Below, piece after piece: positions 6,853 through 7,918 of a stretch of 7,918 bases of DNA. The notes below the pieces were generated by a model. The model made no database searches. It had not been told where the DNA came from and saw nothing but the letters and a program-made list of their open reading frames with translations. Location of the stretch: contig NHHF01000128.1 in the NCBI GenBank assembly GCA_002171155.1, forward strand, positions 1-7,918, given 5' to 3'. Made by a program: the position numbers and the translations under genes. The stretch's first letter is position 1. Every line of letters starts with the position of its first letter. The stretch is from Betaproteobacteria bacterium TMED156. GTDB taxonomy: Bacteria > Pseudomonadota > Gammaproteobacteria > Burkholderiales > Burkholderiaceae_A.

Positions 6853-7644
6853 AACGGAATATTAAAAGAGATCATTGCATCCAAGATTTTGGAAGTAGAG
6901 ATGCATAAAAAAAAACGAAGTATGCACTCCTATGAGAATGATTGCTCTATGTTTAGTATTAAATCTTTTTATCAAAGTCTGCAAAACGCTAAGAATAAGA
7001 AACACCCTGGAGTAATAGCCGAAGTTAAAAAAAAGAGTCCTAGTAAAGGTATTTTAAGGGATAATTTTGTACCCTCTGAGATAGCTATTGCGTATCAGAT
7101 TGCAGGAGCCTCTTGTATTTCTGTATTGACTGATAAAAATTTTTTTGGTGGTTGCATTGAGGATATGATTTCTGTCAAAAAAAATTGCACCATACCCATA
7201 CTAAGAAAAGATTTTATCATTGATCCTTATCAAATTCTTCAATCTAGAGCCTCCGGTGCAGACTGCATTTTATTAATAGTAGCAGCTCTAACTCCTAGTT
7301 TAATGATTGAGTTGGAAGACCAAGCTTTATCATTGGGAATGGACGTTTTAATTGAGGTCCATGACGAGTCTGAAGTCGAATTGGCTCTTTCTTGCAAATC
7401 CCGATTGATCGGTGTGAACAATAGAGATCTAAACACATTTAAAGTCGACATTGATACTTCTATCAGACTAAACTCTTACATCCCAAAAAATAGGCTAATC
7501 ATATCTGAGAGTGGTATTTCATCATCTGAGAATATCCGTCACCTTATGAAACACAACATCAACTCTTTTCTAATTGGAGAATCACTAATTTCAGCAAAAT
7601 CGCCAGGAGAAGCTTTAAAAACTTTGATTAGCGATTTTGTTTAG
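6850..7644 (+). CDS. trpC: Indole-3-glycerol-phosphate synthase, TTG start
   Basis: TrpC closes the indole ring of carboxyphenylamino-deoxyribulose phosphate to indole-3-glycerol phosphate, releasing CO2 and water. The 264-residue single-function form (no TrpF fusion) fits the usual 255-270. The start is TTG 6850: it follows AGGAAA (6841-6846), lies seven bases after the trpD stop, and keeps the N-terminal helix NGILKEIIASKILEVE that matches the family's conserved first helix. ATG 6901 would delete that helix. Active-site residues by family alignment: Glu58 and Lys60 in IAEVKKKSPSKG, Lys120 in LRKDFI, Glu169 in LIEVHD, Asn190 in GVNNRDL, Ser221 in SESGI, and the phosphate-binding GES near 243-245. 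A nine-A run (6907-6915) is read in frame as Lys codons. It is the last gene of the cluster; an rRNA promoter starts five bases after its stop. Confidence 0.95.
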   Translation: MNGILKEIIASKILEVEMHKKKRSMHSYENDCSMFSIKSFYQSLQNAKNKKHPGVIAEVKKKSPSKGILRDNFVPSEIAIAYQIAGASCISVLTDKNFFGGCIEDMISVKKNCTIPILRKDFIIDPYQILQSRASGADCILLIVAALTPSLMIELEDQALSLGMDVLIEVHDESEVELALSCKSRLIGVNNRDLNTFKVDIDTSIRLNSYIPKNRLIISESGISSSENIRHLMKHNINSFLIGESLISAKSPGEALKTLISDFV

Positions 7645-7649
7645 AAATA

Positions 7650-7678
7650 TTGACAAAGTTACAGTCGCGTAATAGTAT
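7650..7678 (+). promoter_or_regulatory. rRNA operon promoter (TTGACA-17-TAGTAT)
   Basis: A perfect -35 TTGACA (7650-7655), a 17-base spacer and a -10 TAGTAT (7673-7678, four of six) lie 5 bases after the trpC stop. Transcription would begin near 7685. The AT-rich tail of trpC just upstream (about 7630-7649) could act as an UP element, as is common at rRNA promoters. Position, strand and the leader that follows all agree with an rrn promoter. No second promoter is evident before 16S. Confidence 0.72.
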
Positions 7679-7684
7679 TCAAGG

Positions 7685-7696
7685 TTCCGTAAGGAA
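7685..7696 (+). promoter_or_regulatory. boxB-like mini-hairpin with GNRA tetraloop in rRNA leader
   Basis: TTCC (7685-7688), GTAA loop and GGAA (7693-7696) form a short 4-bp hairpin whose RNA loop GUAA is of the GNRA class. It lies at the presumed transcript start, a few bases upstream of boxA, the same order (hairpin then boxA) as in enteric rRNA leaders. The stem is very short, so function is uncertain. Confidence 0.35.
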
Positions 7697-7700
7697 ATTC

Positions 7701-7712
7701 GATCTTTAAAAA
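7701..7712 (+). promoter_or_regulatory. boxA antitermination element of rRNA leader
   Basis: GATCTTTAAAAA matches the boxA core (enteric form TGCTCTTTAACA) and lies about 16 bases after the presumed start of transcription. Together with the following ACAGCCGATAAGTGTGGGC it reproduces the leader motif I know from betaproteobacterial rrn operons. BoxA RNA is bound by NusB-NusE so that polymerase passes through the untranslated rRNA without Rho termination. Confidence 0.75.
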
Positions 7713-7728
7713 TTTACAGCCGATAAGT

Positions 7729-7773
7729 GTGGGCATTTTGGTGATATTGCACAGCAATACTATCTATGCCCAC
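7729..7773 (+). other. Conserved two-part hairpin of the 16S leader
   Basis: GTGGGCAT (7729-7736) pairs perfectly with ATGCCCAC (7766-7773). Inside, TATTGC (7745-7750) pairs with GCAATA (7754-7759) across an ACA loop. The outer GTGGGC/GCCCAC stem is characteristic of betaproteobacterial rRNA leaders. It probably helps pre-rRNA folding or RNase III processing; it lacks a T run and is not a terminator. Confidence 0.6.
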
Positions 7774-7792
7774 TAATTTGTAATGTTTTTGC

Positions 7793-7807
7793 GAGATAAA
7801 TTATCTC
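7793..7807 (+). repeat. Short palindrome between leader hairpin and 16S
   Basis: GAGATAA-A-TTATCTC is a perfect 7-base inverted repeat around one base. As RNA it would fold as GAGAT/ATCTC with a 5-base loop. It lies about 40 bases before the mature 16S end, where pre-rRNA processing signals are expected. Confidence 0.35.
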
Positions 7808-7846
7808 TAATTAACGTCTTATTTTGAGTATAGAAATTAATAGATT

Positions 7847-7918
7847 AAACTGAAGAGTTTGATCCTGGCTCAGATTGAACGCTAGCGGCATGCCTTACAC
7901 ATGCAAGTCGAACGGCAG
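7847..7918 (+). rRNA. rrs: 16S ribosomal RNA, 5' end (truncated by window edge)
   Basis: The conserved 5' sequence AGAGTTTGATCCTGGCTCAG (7854-7873) is the universal 16S start region and corresponds to E. coli positions 8-27, which places base 1 at about 7847. The window ends near position 72. The stretch GGCATGCCTTACACATGCAA (7886-7905) is the betaproteobacterial form; E. coli has GGCAGGCCTAACAC at the same place. At 7884 there is A (GCTAGCGG) where most relatives have G. The rest of the gene and any tRNA, 23S and 5S genes lie outside the window. Confidence 0.97.

Noticed and set aside
1..7918. Search for mobile elements, CRISPR repeats, toxin-antitoxin or defence genes
   Set aside because: No transposase, integrase, direct-repeat array or paired small genes seen; every large frame is a recognised housekeeping gene.

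Overview
This window looks like a stretch of chromosome from an AT-rich betaproteobacterium. The evidence is the partial 16S rRNA at the right end, whose first bases carry the betaproteobacterial form GGCATGCCTTACACATGCAA, the rRNA leader motif next to it (GATCTTTAAAAATT followed by ACAGCCGATAAGTGTGGGC), and the gene order ubiH-like/dsbC/mltA and rpe/trpEGDC, which resembles betaproteobacterial genomes. Low GC, short gaps, overlapping genes and many A/T homopolymers suggest a streamlined genome of the kind found in small aquatic betaproteobacteria. The exact genus cannot be fixed from 72 bases of 16S.

Layout: (1) 1-705, the 3' part of a UbiH/UbiF/Coq6-type FAD monooxygenase (ubiquinone ring hydroxylation), running into (2) dsbC, a periplasmic disulfide isomerase (742 or 718 to 1512). 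(3) mltA, a lipoprotein lytic transglycosylase, lies on the minus strand and converges on dsbC with only 7 bases between the stops, where an 8-bp inverted repeat sits. (4) On the other side of mltA its start codon overlaps, on the opposite strand, the ATG of a 27-codon ORF encoding a single-pass hydrophobic peptide with two consecutive Trp codons. (5) Then come rpe, trpE, trpG, trpD and trpC, packed as one co-directional operon (ATGA overlap, 38-base gap, 0-base gap, 7-base gap). (6) Five bases after the trpC stop begins a -35 box, followed by an rRNA leader with a GNRA-loop mini-hairpin, boxA and a larger hairpin, then the 5' end of 16S rRNA.

Functionally, trpE and trpG form anthranilate synthase, trpD adds the phosphoribosyl group and trpC makes indole-3-glycerol phosphate. 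trpF, trpB and trpA are not here, as expected for the split trp arrangement of betaproteobacteria. Rpe belongs to the pentose phosphate pathway. The gph gene commonly found between rpe and trpE in betaproteobacteria is absent.

Most of the window is ordinary housekeeping DNA. I found no mobile element, CRISPR array, toxin-antitoxin or defence system. The points worth a second look are the small ORF at the head of the trp operon (membrane peptide or Trp-sensing leader), the lost gph, and the direct abutment of the trp operon and the rRNA operon without a visible terminator.
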